From assembly GCA_951812925.1 (NCBI GenBank), contig OX638370.1, positions 25,039,964 through 25,103,963 on the forward strand: a stretch of DNA of 64,000 nt, read 5' to 3'. The notes beneath the pieces are model-generated. The model was not told the DNA's origin. It saw only the letters and a list, made by a program, of their open reading frames with translations, and searched no databases. A program made the position numbers and the translations under genes. Of this stretch, positions 1 through 12,010 are shown piece by piece. Within the stretch, counting starts at the first letter, position 1. Each line of letters opens with the position of its first letter. This DNA comes from Calliopum simillimum. Its lineage: Eukaryota > Arthropoda > Insecta > Diptera > Lauxaniidae.

Positions 1-562
1 CGCTTTCAGTACAGCGTTTTGAAGCTTTTGCTTATATGAGAGGTGCCACGCCCTTTTGTCCGAATTCGCCCAGTTTTTGCTCAGAGCCTGCAATTACAAT
101 TCTTAGTATTTATGTGTATTTTGGTTGTATTGTCGTGAAAAATACTCTAAAAGATGCAATTTGAAGGTATTTTTTGTATGGACGGTAGGCGTGTCCATTG
201 ATCGATTTCGCTCATTTTCAATCCCCCGTGCTATCTTTGACGACGAAGGCTGTGTACCAAATTTCATTGAATTATATTGCTTAGTTTTCCCAAAAAATGT
301 ATTTCCACACACACAGCCAGCCAGCCAGACAGACGGACATGGTTATATCGACTCAGGAGGTGACGCTGATCAAGAATATATATACTTTTCTATATCTGCC
401 ACGCCTCCTTCTCTGCGTTACAAACGGAAGGACAAAGTGAATATACGCTGGGTGTAGGGTATAAAAATCTGAAAAAATTCACACGATATTTTTATCCCAT
501 AAGACATCCAAATCCGCTTTAAGGTTTGAAAAAATCAAAAAAATTTTTTTCCTGGAACGCCC

Positions 563-1689
563 TAGTATTGCAAAATAAAACAAAGTAGATTGAATTTCAG
601 AATTGATTTATTTGCGTTTATATTATAATCTTTCTCAAGAAAAAAAAAAATAAAAAGACGCTGTTATAGAAAAACCACATTTTTTAAAATTTAAACAATC
701 AATTAACACGCACTGAAAAATTTTAAAACAAAACAAACAAAAGTTCATTTAAGATGATCGTTCCTAATTTTAGAAACAGCTCGTCGTCAGTGTTTCTGCT
801 GATAACTGAGATCATGCGAATTTCGTCTTTTTTTTTTTGTTTTTGGGTTCATATGGGTTACAGACCTATAGCAGCGGCCATATGGTAAGGGGCACGAGTG
901 TTTAGTTTAATTTTTCTTCAAAATTATTACATTTCTTACTCAAAAGTTAAATTCTGCACATAGCTGAGGTATACATATATTGTAAGGAAATTTAGTCTTT
1001 AAACAATCGTTATCATTTTCAACCTTTGGAAAAAAAAAACATTTGAAATTTTTTGGAAAATGAAATCTTGGTTATATACCATATAATTTTTGTACACCAT
1101 GTCATTAACAATCATAACACTTTAGTAACTTCAAACTTTTATTCACAACTAAAGTGAAATCAAATAAGCACTAACTTTACATTCTTACAGGAGATCGAGA
1201 TGGTAGCAACAGTCACAAAAACCTTCTCGTAGGTCGAATCCTTCTCGATTTAGAACTATGTATGTAGAAATCACCTTGTAGCTAAGTAGCATGTACAAAA
1301 CATCTCATCGTATCTGGTAGTTGTATTTGCTTGTTTCTCATAAATTAAACGAGGATAGAACTTGTTTTTGCATCTCGAGTATTTCTAAGCCCCCTTGAGG
1401 GTTGGCAACGAAACGAAAACAAAAATCAACCTTCCAAATTTTTTGTTTCCTTAATGCATTTTGTTATTTTGTAAGTGTATTATATAAAAAAAACTGAACA
1501 GAAAGCTCAACACAACAATGTCATCTGATGCATGCTCGTTAGTATAAAAAAAAAATGATGAGAAGGTAGGCAGTATGTTCGAGAGAAGCTTGGGAGAAAA
1601 AAAAGTAATGGAAGTTGGAGAATATTTTTTCTATCTAACGAAAACAAGGAATTTTTGTTAAATGTAAAATTGAAAAAAACTTCTTAGCA
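563..1689. other. No gene seen; AT-rich intergenic
   Basis: Both strands lack a credible coding frame. The sequence has many A and T runs and no inverted or tandem structure that I could recognise. The same sequence recurs at 9645-10771. Confidence 0.6.
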
Positions 1690-2470
1690 AGGGGTTACCC
1701 TACATTTTAGCATGGTCCCATGCCCTATTGTCTGAGTTCGCCTAGTTTTTGCTAACTAATCCTAGTATCTGTTCGAAATTTTGGTACATTACCTCAAATC
1801 AATCAAGTTAGTTTGGTTGGCTTGATTCTAGAAACATCACAAAAACACTTTTTCAATAGCTGATATCATTGCAAGACCAAAACCAAGACTTCTATGGTCT
1901 TGATATTGGTCTTGGTCTTGCTCACGATAATCATCAAGACGAAGACTGCTTTTTAGTCTTGCGAATTTCAAGCATAAAATCATATCTCAATTCGAAATTT
2001 GGCATCTTTAAATCCAACTGCTTTGTAAAAATAACGTTTGGAAATTTTTAATACTCAACAATTTTTAGAAAATTGTTCAAGACCAAAGGACCAAGATTAA
2101 AACCAAGACCTAGGCTCAATATCAAGACCAAGACTCAATGTGCAAGAACAAGACCATCACTAGTGCTTACACTTGCTATCCTTAGTATTTTTGTCTGTTT
2201 TGGATGCGTTATCGTGAATAATGCTCAAAAAATTGCGCTTTAATGACGGAGGTAGCGTACCAAATTTTATCGGAATATCTTTATTAGTTTTTCCATGAAA
2301 AATATTTCCACAGATAGAGAGACAGCCAGCCAGACGAACATGGCTATATAGACTCTGTAGATAAGGTGATCAAGAATACATATACTTTTCTATACCTGCC
2401 ACGTCTCCTTCTATGCGTTACAAACGGAAGGGCAAATGATTATACCCTGCGTGTATGGTATAAAAACATG
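1690..2470 (+). repeat. Degenerate copy of the GGTGCCACG/CAGCCAGCCAGACAG repeat core
   Basis: The left part resembles the subrepeat phrases (TTGTCTGAGTTCGCC and CTAGTTTTTGC). The right part resembles the core's tail: a CAGCCAGCCAGAC tract, a TACAAACGGAAGG phrase and a TACCCTGCGTG end. A CAAGACC-rich insert occupies about 1870-2160. The copy is old and diverged. An identical version is at 10772-11552. Confidence 0.6.
1870..2160. repeat. CCAAGAC-rich simple repeat tract
   Basis: The phrases CAAGACCAAAACCAAGAC and GGTCTTGGTCTTG recur on both strands at both ends of this stretch, with unrelated sequence between. Similar short tracts occur at 20800-20900 and 31150-31205. The ORF starting at 1869 is a by-product of the tract. 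The same tract recurs at 10952-11242 in the right duplicate. Confidence 0.6.
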
Positions 2471-2928
2471 AAGTCACTTCATTGCTTTTTGTTTTTCTTT
2501 GTACCATCTTTGTATTACATACCACATGAAAGATAGTTTTGTCTTCATTGCAGCAAAAATATTTTAGAAGATCTAATATGTAGGCCATAGTGGTGCTTTT
2601 TTATTAATTTTAGTACTAAAAAAGTAGTAAAAATAGTATTTTATGCCATATAGCAGAAAACTTACTTTTTGCCAGTAGCCTTCCAAAATAAGTCAGATCA
2701 TTGTTTAAGAAATGTCCATTTTTGTGAGTTTTGTGAAGCAGGTCCGGTCAATTCCAAATTTTTTAAGAGTACAAAAAAACATAACATCAAATCTGTAAAG
2801 GATACCATCTTAGTTTTTGATTCATTTGAAAGGATTTTTTTTTTTTCACAAAATATATAGAAGGTCAAAAAAGTAAGTTTTGGAGCGTTTTTTGTGATTT
2901 AGTAATAAAATAGTACTAAATTAGTACT

Positions 2929-3700
2929 GACGACATCTGCAAAGATATGCAAAGCAAAATTGAAGACCTAGTCTTGGAAAAGGCCGACCTAAAAATCAAT
3001 GTATCCAAGACTAAAAGCATGAAGTTAAACGCAAACAGGAATGACATCACGATTAGAGCTGGCAGTGATGACATCGAAAACGCCGATAGCTTCACGTATT
3101 TAGGCAGCATTATCTCCATGGATGGTGAAGCAAAAGAGGACATCAACTCAAGAATAGCAAAAGCAAAAGGCGCGTTTGCTCAACTGAACAAAATATGGTC
3201 TTCATCCGTTATATCCACCAAAACGAAAGTGCGCATTTTTGATTCGAATGTGAAATCGGTTTTGTTATATGGGTGCGAAACATGGCTTGTTACTGAACAA
3301 CTAACGAACAAGCTGCAAGTACGTATATTCGTCAACAAATGCTTAAGGCGAATATTAAAGGTTTGGTGGCCTCGCACTATATCAAATGCCGAGCTACATC
3401 AAAAATGCAATCAGAGGGCTATAGCAAACGAGGTCAAGCTGCGCAAATGGGGATGGATTGGTCACACTCTTCGGAAACCACACAGCGAAGTTTGTCGCCA
3501 GGCTCTTGAGTGGAATCCACAAGGCAGTATAGGACGTGGTAGACCCAAAACCAACTGGAAAAGGTCGCTGGAAAAGGAAATCCAAGAATCGGGAAAGTCG
3601 TGGCAAGAGATCAAAGTCATCGCAAGGGATCGCGACGAATGGAGAGGTTTCATATTTGCCCTATGCTCCTCCTAGGAGTTAAAGGAGAATACATACTCAC
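2929..3700 (+). pseudogene. 5'-truncated non-LTR retrotransposon (RTE-like), reverse transcriptase C-terminal part
   Basis: The readable protein runs from a degraded YADD motif (now DDIC) through the downstream region typical of endonuclease/reverse transcriptase LINEs. Visible landmarks are FTYLGSIIS, SVLLYGCETW, CLRRIL, WPRTIS and RKWGWIGHTLRKP, with an intact stop after ALCSS. The 5' two-thirds, including the endonuclease, is absent. An 11-bp direct repeat AAATTAGTACT flanks the fragment (2918-2928 and 3701-3711), the expected target-site duplication of target-primed reverse transcription. There is no poly(A) tail. RTE is my best clade guess. A second family copy lies at 34526-36020. Confidence 0.85.
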
Positions 3701-3711
3701 AAATTAGTACT

Positions 3712-4382
3712 AAAATAGTACAAAATTTAGTACTTTTTCAAACTACCCTGTGCCAATAGCCTATTTCAATAGCTTTTCAAAATTGGTCTGAATGTGAAAA
3801 TCGGTTAAGAAATGTACAGGTTATGAACAATTATGTGAAGGAGTGTTTGCCACAATTTACCGATTTTCCACTTTTTGCACCCCTTCAAAATCCAACAAAA
3901 AATATCGCATTTTTATCAGTTTGAAACGAAACTATTTACCGAATTTCAGTGACATCGGAGGGGGTGTGGCAATTCTTGTTACGTCAGGCATGAAATAGCT
4001 GCTCGATAAAAACAAAATTTTAAACAATCATGGCGGCTAGTCTAGACTAATACTATAAGAAAAAAAAGTTTCAAAGAAATCAGAAAAATAGAAGCCAAAT
4101 GGTATCCGGTGACGTATGTTATGCCCAATACATATATGTTTTCCTATCGAAAACAATGCCAGAAAAAAACCCTTTCATTTTACATATATTTAATTAGGTA
4201 TTTCCATCTAAGCCGCTTTGAAAAAGTTTTTAATTTATAGTCAGGTATTTAAGATTATCGTTATATTATCAATATTTTACTAATAAATCAAAATAGCAGC
4301 TACTGTCTTTTGCGTAAATTTACAGATAAAATAGTACTAAATTTTTTTAATCCATTTAAAGTTTTATAATCAATCCAGATAT
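3712..4382. other. Intergenic DNA upstream of the trypsin gene
   Basis: No coding frame is seen. It carries short AT-rich phrases such as TAGTACTAAAATAGTAC and a degenerate repeat also visible at 2510-2890 and 55870-56110. The same sequence recurs at 12794-13464. Confidence 0.5.
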
Positions 4383-4464
4383 AGATAAGATAGAATTTTC
4401 CAATATATGATCGCCCGAGCATATTTGTATAAAAGCATTTGTCTGGCAATGGACATAAATCAGT
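4383..4464 (+). promoter_or_regulatory. Trypsin core promoter: GATA motif, TATA box, arthropod initiator
   Basis: AGATAAG at 4383-4389 fits a GATA-factor site, the class that drives midgut digestive genes in flies. TATAAAA at 4428-4434 is a clear TATA box. A TCAGT initiator at 4460-4464 lies about 32 bp downstream. The first ATG follows at 4478, giving a very short 5' leader, as is usual for fly trypsin genes. The same arrangement is at 13465-13546. Confidence 0.7.
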
Positions 4465-4477
4465 TAATACCTTTACC

Positions 4478-5266
4478 ATGTATCGTTACGTTGTGCTACT
4501 TTTAACGGTCTGCTTTTGTGCCGGCGCTATTGCCGATACCGAATCAGTCGTACCACGCCCCGATGGACGTATTGTTGGTGGCAAGGACACTAATATAAAT
4601 GAGTTTCCACATCAAATCTCATTGCGTTATAATGGCAATCACCGTTGCGGTGGCAGCATTTTAGAGAATGATATTATCTTGACTGCAGCTCATTGTGTCG
4701 ACACTTTGGCAAGTGCCGCCGGTTTGACAGTCGTCGCTGGAAACACATATCTGAGTGATAAGGCCACAGCATTGCCTGTACTTAAATTTATCGTGCATGA
4801 AGGTTACAATACCGCTAACAGTGCTAATGATGTTGCAATTTTGGTGCTTCAAGGTCGTTTAACCTACAGTGCTTCCGTACAACCAATTAGATTGGCTGAC
4901 GCACGTCCAAAAGATGGTAGCACGGTTCAAGTCAGTGGTTGGGGTGCTTTGACCGAAGGCGGTCGTGGACCAGATCGTCTACAAGTTGTTGATTTAGATG
5001 TTATTTCTAATTCAGCATGCAGATCAAAATATATAATTTACACCATTGATGATAGCATGATCTGCGCTATGGTAGAAGGAGGTGGCAAAGATGCTTGTCA
5101 AGGTGATTCTGGTGGTCCACTCATTCAAAACGGCGAACAAGTAGGTGTTGTATCTTGGGGTATTGGCTGTGCACGCAAAAGTTTCCCCGGTGTTTATGCT
5201 TCGATGGCAAACTTAAAACCATGGGTCGATGCAAAAACAAGAGCTAATACTGCTGGTTTAGCCTAA
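4478..5266 (+). CDS. Trypsin (S1 serine endopeptidase), canonical
   Basis: The product is a secreted digestive-type trypsin of 262 residues, encoded without introns. I chose the ATG at 4478 because it follows the TATA/initiator pair; the frame upstream has only a TTG. Residues 1-19 form a signal peptide and 20-31 a short propeptide ending at Arg31, so cleavage gives the mature IVGG terminus. The catalytic triad is complete: His72 (TAAHC), Asp118 (NDVAI) and Ser211 (GDSGG). Asp205 sits at the base of the S1 pocket and Gly is kept at positions 216 and 226 (chymotrypsin numbering), predicting cleavage after Arg/Lys. Six cysteines can form the three disulfides usual for insect trypsins. Two AATAAA-type signals follow the stop (from 5351). 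This is the left copy of a gene repeated exactly 9082 bp downstream. Confidence 0.95.
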   Translation: MYRYVVLLLTVCFCAGAIADTESVVPRPDGRIVGGKDTNINEFPHQISLRYNGNHRCGGSILENDIILTAAHCVDTLASAAGLTVVAGNTYLSDKATALPVLKFIVHEGYNTANSANDVAILVLQGRLTYSASVQPIRLADARPKDGSTVQVSGWGALTEGGRGPDRLQVVDLDVISNSACRSKYIIYTIDDSMICAMVEGGGKDACQGDSGGPLIQNGEQVGVVSWGIGCARKSFPGVYASMANLKPWVDAKTRANTAGLA

Positions 5267-5508
5267 AGTGAGCATGGATTATACGGAGACATTAAGGATT
5301 TATAGATTTTGATTAAACTCAATGGACATGTAGCATTTTGTTGTTCTATCAATAAAAATGTAAATCAATAAAATTTGTCAAATTGTACGCAAAAATTTCA
5401 TAATAAGTTTTCCTTACTTTTTTTTTATATATAATTATAAACTATTCATCGAAAAATATTTGCACTTGATCTTCACTCATATCTAGGGAGAAGAACGCAT
5501 ACCCAAAG

Positions 5509-5708
5509 NNNNNNNNNNNNNNNNNNNNNNNNNNNNNNNNNNNNNNNNNNNNNNNNNNNNNNNNNNNNNNNNNNNNNNNNNNNNNNNNNNNNNNNNNNNN
5601 NNNNNNNNNNNNNNNNNNNNNNNNNNNNNNNNNNNNNNNNNNNNNNNNNNNNNNNNNNNNNNNNNNNNNNNNNNNNNNNNNNNNNNNNNNNNNNNNNNNN
5701 NNNNNNNN
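5509..5708. other. Assembly gap of 200 Ns
   Basis: There are exactly 200 N characters. The round length suggests a scaffolding placeholder of unknown true size. The left edge coincides with the end of the duplicated segment. The right edge lies just upstream of a mariner remnant. Confidence 0.99.
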
Positions 5709-6560
5709 ACTATCAATAGATCGCATCGGGCACACCTGTGACCATATTCATTTCAAAGCACATTGTCTAAGCTTCATTTTTCAGCATGTGTCATTCCACT
5801 GAAGTGTAAACAACATATATTTTTTTCTCTGTGAACATGTCGACTTTCGTTCCAACAAAACGCAATTTGCGGGAAGGTTTACTTTTGTGCTTCCATTTGA
5901 AGAAAAAGCGGTTGAAGCACAACGATGAAGCACTGGCGATGAAAAGTGGATCCATTACGATAATCCTAAGCGAAAAAAATCGTGGGGAACACCCGGCCAT
6001 GCATCAACATCGACGGCCAAGCCGAATATTCATGGCGCCAAGCTTATGCTGTGTATTTGGTGGGATCAGAAGGGTGTCGTGTACTATGAGCTGCTAAAAC
6101 CTAACGAAACCATCACTGGGGAACGCTACCAACAACAATTGATGCAATTGAGCCGAGCATTAAAGGTTAAACGGCCGGAATATGCCAAAAGACACGACAA
6201 AGTGGTTTTTCAACATGACAACGCACGGCCACATGTAGCAAGAACCGCCAAGGAAACGTTGGAGGCGCTGAATTGGGATGTGCTACCCCACCCGCCTTAT
6301 AGCCCAGACATAGCCCCTTCCGACTACCACCTATTCAGATCGATGACGCATGGCGTGGCTGAGCAGCACTTCACTTCTAACGATGATACCAAAAAATGTG
6401 TCGATTCGTGGATTGCCTCTAAAGACGAGTCGTTCTTCCGGCGCGGAATCCATATGCTGCCAGAAAGATGGGAAAATGTTGTAGCTAACGATGGACAATA
6501 CTTTGAATAATATACATTGTACCGTTGTTTCTAAATAAATGCTCAAAAACCGAAAAAAAA
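5709..6560 (+). pseudogene. Mariner-family transposase remnant (DD34D), internally deleted
   Basis: A start-like N terminus (MSTFVPTKRNLREG, from 5837) is followed by a deletion of roughly 100 residues and a stop. The rest then reads in another frame as TGDEKWIHYDN, LMLCIWWDQKGV, HDNARPH and HPPYSPDIAPSDYHLF, to a C terminus ending GQYFE at about 6510. First (TGDE), second (HDN) and third (PSD) aspartates are all visible, and 34 residues separate the last two, the mariner DD34D signature. The 5' end abuts the N gap and no terminal inverted repeats were found. The copy cannot encode a working transposase. Confidence 0.9.
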
Positions 6561-7232
6561 ACCTTTAAAATTAATTCCAACACCCAATGCATCAATTTTG
6601 TAGTTCGTTAAAATACCTTTGATATGACACCAATATTATTAAAATCCAAACAGGGGTTCCGAACTTATACCGATCTTTCGATGGCTATATCTCCGAAAGT
6701 AGATCCGATCAGACATTTTCAATTAAATATTCTTTCTTAAAATTAAAAGCGTAATAAGCCAAATTAGGTTTAAAAAAAAATATTAACAGTCGATAATCTA
6801 ACATTAAGCCCGCCCAGCTGTTTTATGATAAAAAATTATAAACTAGCAATAAAATAAAATTTTTCTTAATTCTTCACTTTTCACATAATAAAAACCTGAC
6901 AGGAAAGCAACTAATAGCTTTAAGATCGCTCTAAGACCTCCTACGTAGCAGGTATTAAAAGTCGTTTTCATAAAGACGGAAAAAAGCTTTCTAAATGCTA
7001 CCAGAATACCAAAACATCTTCGTTACTACTCTCGTAGCAGTGAAGACTGTGGTGAGCTGTTTGACAGCTCTAATACTGTCGCCAGAATAGCCCTATTAAC
7101 TACACTTTGTGATGTTATTAGTGTCATAGAAAACCTGAACCTAACATATACTTCAGTGTACATACTGTATTTTATACAAACATACTTCAAGTCAGTGTTA
7201 AACGTGCGAGTAGAAAAACCACAACAAAATTC
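6561..7232. other. Intergenic, with one dispersed repeat segment
   Basis: About 6605-6720 resembles 46560-46680 in inverted orientation, sharing phrases around GATATGACACCAATATT and GGCTATATCTCCGAAA. Otherwise no gene or structure was seen. Confidence 0.5.
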
Positions 7233-7618
7233 ATGACATCTGTGGACTTTTGACAAAACAACCTAACTCGAAATTGGCAACTTTTCAGGAGAGCCCAAAA
7301 ACTGATTAATTACTTTTCAATAATGTGGCTCAATTTCGTTGATGCAGCGTTGAATCTCCTCTTTTAATACATTTTTACCAATCTTAAAGTATCAGCTGCC
7401 AAATTAATTTTTTCTTTGGTTCATAGCACTTCACCGCACGAATAGCGCTAAGTTCAAATCTTGCGTGAACTATGGGACACCTTTATATCTCTGGAACAAG
7501 AAATCATACAGACATGGCGATTATACCAATAGAAGCGTATTTAAATTTTATATTTAGGACTAAAATCCTGGAGAATTGTCTTATCTCGACTTAGGTTGTT
7601 TTGTCAAAAGTCCACAGA
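7233..7618. mobile_element. MITE-like inverted-repeat element
   Basis: The ends are inverted copies of ATCTGTGGACTTTTGACAAA followed by ACAACCTAACTCGA, at 7233 and ending about 7618. The right half (7430-7617) resembles 31215-31430, which is a half-copy ending in the same phrase. There is no coding frame. Confidence 0.6.
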
Positions 7619-8438
7619 TATGGTCACATTTGCAAGTTGCTACGTTGACATAACTGTAGTAGCTGTCATACACTTCACCTTCATTATATGCACTGAACTG
7701 AACTGAAGCAAATCAAACAAGTCTGTGCTGCATTTGTTTTTTCTTCTTTCATATCCAAGTACTATCAAGACATGTCCACGCGGCACTTAGCTGAAGTATT
7801 TGATCTACATAAAGCGGTACAAGACATAACGCACCTGGAAATGAAATGTTTTAAAACTACAACAAGATGTCTTGTGCCAACCCTTAATTCTAGACTATAA
7901 AAAAAAATTGCAAATAAGGCATGTTTTGAGAGCAGTCAGGCTTTTTTAAGCTAAAAAAAAATAAAAGAAAATCATTTACGTACCTACGTATGTACATACT
8001 TATGTTGCAGGTCTAAGCATCGGTGAAAAGTGAAAATGTAGGAGGTACCAATGTTTTCATAAACAAAAAATAATGGATGGGTGGCACATTCATTGTTGGA
8101 TGTGTATGGAAAATGAGAATGGAATATTCGTACAGAGTTGGGAAAATTACTCATGTTTTGAGGTCGTCTCTCAAGGATGACCAGGAGAGTATTGTTTCGA
8201 GCTTCTTAGTCTCTTATCATTCTAAATCTATGATCTCAATTCAGAGGTGTTGCGTTCAAATTTTGAAGGTCATTTTATAGTTCTATTCGGTTCTGGAGAT
8301 AACGTTTTTGCCAGAATGTTCCTTTAGTAAGTCGCTTGTCTAGCCAATAGTATGACATGCCACAACACCATCCTGTTGGAACCTATTGTTCTTTAGGTTA
8401 TCAGGCGCAGATATATCCACATGTATGTATGTACTATA
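7619..8438. other. No gene seen
   Basis: Short chance ORFs only, with no recognisable motif, inverted structure or RNA gene. It ends at the TA that flanks the TIR element. Confidence 0.5.
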
Positions 8439-9644
8439 GGGCGTTCCAAGAAAATTTTTTTTTTGGATTTTTTCAAACCTTAAAGCGGATTTGGATGTCT
8501 TATGGGATAAATTTGTGTGAATTTTTTCAGACTTTTTATTAGTCATTTAGAAGTCGCGATATCAACTTTATTTATTACTTAACGTCGAACAGCATAGCAA
8601 AGTTTTTTCAAGTTACAGTAAGCAGTCAGTAAAAAATGAATTGAAAACAAGAAGTAATTCGAATGTGCAGAACTAAAATTAATATTTTTTTATTCATATG
8701 TTAATACGACTGTAAATTTTTTAGTTTATTATTTAAAAAGTTTATATCGCGACCTCTAAATGACTAATAAACTAGTAAGGGTGTTACCTTTGGCCTGGCC
8801 AAACATTAAATACCCTACGCAGCAGTGTTTTGAAAATTTTGCTTATATGGGAGGTGCCACGCCCTCTTGTCCGAATTCACCCAGTTTTTTCTCAGAATTT
8901 GCATTTATAGTTCTAATATTTGAGTGAAATTTGGTTGGATTATCTCAAAAAATGCGTTTTGAAGCTTTTGCTTATATGGGAGGTGCCACGCTCTCTTGTC
9001 CGATTTTATCCAATTTTTACTTAAAGCTTGTATTTATAGTTGTAAGTGTCTGAATAGAATTTAGTTCGATTATTTCAAAAAACGCTTTCAGTACAGCGTT
9101 TTGAAGCTTTTGCTTATATGAGAGGTGCCACGCCCTTTTGTCCGAATTCGCCCAGTTTTTGCTCAGAGCCTGCAATTACAATTCTTAGTATTTATGTGTA
9201 TTTTGGTTGTATTGTCGTGAAAAATACTCTAAAAGATGCAATTTGAAGGTATTTTTTGTATGGACGGTAGGCGTGTCCATTGATCGATTTCGCTCATTTT
9301 CAATCCCCCGTGCTATCTTTGACGACGAAGGCTGTGTACCAAATTTCATTGAATTATATTGCTTAGTTTTCCCAAAAAATGTATTTCCACACACACAGCC
9401 AGCCAGCCAGACAGACGGACATGGTTATATCGACTCAGGAGGTGACGCTGATCAAGAATATATATACTTTTCTATATCTGCCACGCCTCCTTCTCTGCGT
9501 TACAAACGGAAGGACAAAGTGAATATACGCTGGGTGTAGGGTATAAAAATCTGAAAAAATTCACACGATATTTTTATCCCATAAGACATCCAAATCCGCT
9601 TTAAGGTTTGAAAAAATCAAAAAAATTTTTTTCCTGGAACGCCC
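8439..9644. mobile_element. TIR-bounded non-autonomous element with internal tandem subrepeats
   Basis: The ends are inverted repeats of roughly 95-100 bp starting GGGCGTTCC, at 8439-8534 and about 9548-9644. They are flanked by TA on both sides (8437-8438 and 9645-9646), as for Tc1/mariner-type insertions. Inside are a nested 237-bp MITE and a core holding three direct subrepeats about 130-140 bp apart, each with the phrase GAGGTGCCACG (8851, 8980, 9122). The core ends in a CAGCCAGCCAGACAGACGG tract. No transposase frame is present. Positions 1-562 are a truncated copy belonging to the 5.5 kb duplication. Confidence 0.7.
8535..8771. mobile_element. 237-bp MITE nested in the TIR element
   Basis: Near-perfect terminal inverted repeats of about 32 bp begin TTTATTAGTCATTTAGA and run into a GTCGCGATAT block. 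Two mismatches separate the ends. The element lies just inside the left terminal repeat of the enclosing element, so it inserted after that element. It has no coding capacity. Confidence 0.7.
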
Positions 9645-12010
9645 TAGTATTGCAAAATAAAACAAAGTAGATTGAATTTCAGAATTGATTTATTTGCGTT
9701 TATATTATAATCTTTCTCAAGAAAAAAAAAAATAAAAAGACGCTGTTATAGAAAAACCACATTTTTTAAAATTTAAACAATCAATTAACACGCACTGAAA
9801 AATTTTAAAACAAAACAAACAAAAGTTCATTTAAGATGATCGTTCCTAATTTTAGAAACAGCTCGTCGTCAGTGTTTCTGCTGATAACTGAGATCATGCG
9901 AATTTCGTCTTTTTTTTTTTGTTTTTGGGTTCATATGGGTTACAGACCTATAGCAGCGGCCATATGGTAAGGGGCACGAGTGTTTAGTTTAATTTTTCTT
10001 CAAAATTATTACATTTCTTACTCAAAAGTTAAATTCTGCACATAGCTGAGGTATACATATATTGTAAGGAAATTTAGTCTTTAAACAATCGTTATCATTT
10101 TCAACCTTTGGAAAAAAAAAACATTTGAAATTTTTTGGAAAATGAAATCTTGGTTATATACCATATAATTTTTGTACACCATGTCATTAACAATCATAAC
10201 ACTTTAGTAACTTCAAACTTTTATTCACAACTAAAGTGAAATCAAATAAGCACTAACTTTACATTCTTACAGGAGATCGAGATGGTAGCAACAGTCACAA
10301 AAACCTTCTCGTAGGTCGAATCCTTCTCGATTTAGAACTATGTATGTAGAAATCACCTTGTAGCTAAGTAGCATGTACAAAACATCTCATCGTATCTGGT
10401 AGTTGTATTTGCTTGTTTCTCATAAATTAAACGAGGATAGAACTTGTTTTTGCATCTCGAGTATTTCTAAGCCCCCTTGAGGGTTGGCAACGAAACGAAA
10501 ACAAAAATCAACCTTCCAAATTTTTTGTTTCCTTAATGCATTTTGTTATTTTGTAAGTGTATTATATAAAAAAAACTGAACAGAAAGCTCAACACAACAA
10601 TGTCATCTGATGCATGCTCGTTAGTATAAAAAAAAAATGATGAGAAGGTAGGCAGTATGTTCGAGAGAAGCTTGGGAGAAAAAAAAGTAATGGAAGTTGG
10701 AGAATATTTTTTCTATCTAACGAAAACAAGGAATTTTTGTTAAATGTAAAATTGAAAAAAACTTCTTAGCAAGGGGTTACCCTACATTTTAGCATGGTCC
10801 CATGCCCTATTGTCTGAGTTCGCCTAGTTTTTGCTAACTAATCCTAGTATCTGTTCGAAATTTTGGTACATTACCTCAAATCAATCAAGTTAGTTTGGTT
10901 GGCTTGATTCTAGAAACATCACAAAAACACTTTTTCAATAGCTGATATCATTGCAAGACCAAAACCAAGACTTCTATGGTCTTGATATTGGTCTTGGTCT
11001 TGCTCACGATAATCATCAAGACGAAGACTGCTTTTTAGTCTTGCGAATTTCAAGCATAAAATCATATCTCAATTCGAAATTTGGCATCTTTAAATCCAAC
11101 TGCTTTGTAAAAATAACGTTTGGAAATTTTTAATACTCAACAATTTTTAGAAAATTGTTCAAGACCAAAGGACCAAGATTAAAACCAAGACCTAGGCTCA
11201 ATATCAAGACCAAGACTCAATGTGCAAGAACAAGACCATCACTAGTGCTTACACTTGCTATCCTTAGTATTTTTGTCTGTTTTGGATGCGTTATCGTGAA
11301 TAATGCTCAAAAAATTGCGCTTTAATGACGGAGGTAGCGTACCAAATTTTATCGGAATATCTTTATTAGTTTTTCCATGAAAAATATTTCCACAGATAGA
11401 GAGACAGCCAGCCAGACGAACATGGCTATATAGACTCTGTAGATAAGGTGATCAAGAATACATATACTTTTCTATACCTGCCACGTCTCCTTCTATGCGT
11501 TACAAACGGAAGGGCAAATGATTATACCCTGCGTGTATGGTATAAAAACATGAAGTCACTTCATTGCTTTTTGTTTTTCTTTGTACCATCTTTGTATTAC
11601 ATACCACATGAAAGATAGTTTTGTCTTCATTGCAGCAAAAATATTTTAGAAGATCTAATATGTAGGCCATAGTGGTGCTTTTTTATTAATTTTAGTACTA
11701 AAAAAGTAGTAAAAATAGTATTTTATGCCATATAGCAGAAAACTTACTTTTTGCCAGTAGCCTTCCAAAATAAGTCAGATCATTGTTTAAGAAATGTCCA
11801 TTTTTGTGAGTTTTGTGAAGCAGGTCCGGTCAATTCCAAATTTTTTAAGAGTACAAAAAAACATAACATCAAATCTGTAAAGGATACCATCTTAGTTTTT
11901 GATTCATTTGAAAGGATTTTTTTTTTTTCACAAAATATATAGAAGGTCAAAAAAGTAAGTTTTGGAGCGTTTTTTGTGATTTAGTAATAAAATAGTACTA
12001 AATTAGTACT

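Larger units (their letters stand above)
1..5508. repeat. Left copy of an apparently exact 5.5 kb duplication
   Basis: Every stretch compared matches 9083-14590 at a constant offset of 9082 bases, including non-coding DNA, a retrotransposon fragment and the trypsin gene, and no mismatch was seen. All encoded ORFs are identical in the two copies. The copy begins at the window edge, so the match may extend further left, and it ends exactly at the N gap. Zero visible divergence in neutral DNA points to duplicated assembly of one locus or to a very recent tandem duplication. The sequence alone cannot separate these. Confidence 0.93.

Noticed and set aside
125..457. 110-codon ORF at the window start, repeated at 9207-9539
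   Set aside because: It lies within the repetitive core of the non-autonomous TIR element and includes the CAGCCAGCCAGACAG tract; diverged family copies do not keep the frame.
4439..4477. Upstream extension of the trypsin frame to a TTG
   Set aside because: It would begin next to the TATA box and before the initiator; the ATG at 4478 starts a proper signal peptide.
5442..5735. Two minus-strand ORFs of 97 and 77 codons across the gap
   Set aside because: Almost all codons are N; they exist only because Ns do not create stops.
8820..9150. CRISPR-like regular repeats
   Set aside because: Units are 130-140 bp, directly adjacent and diverged, without short spacers, in an animal genome; they are subrepeats of a mobile element.
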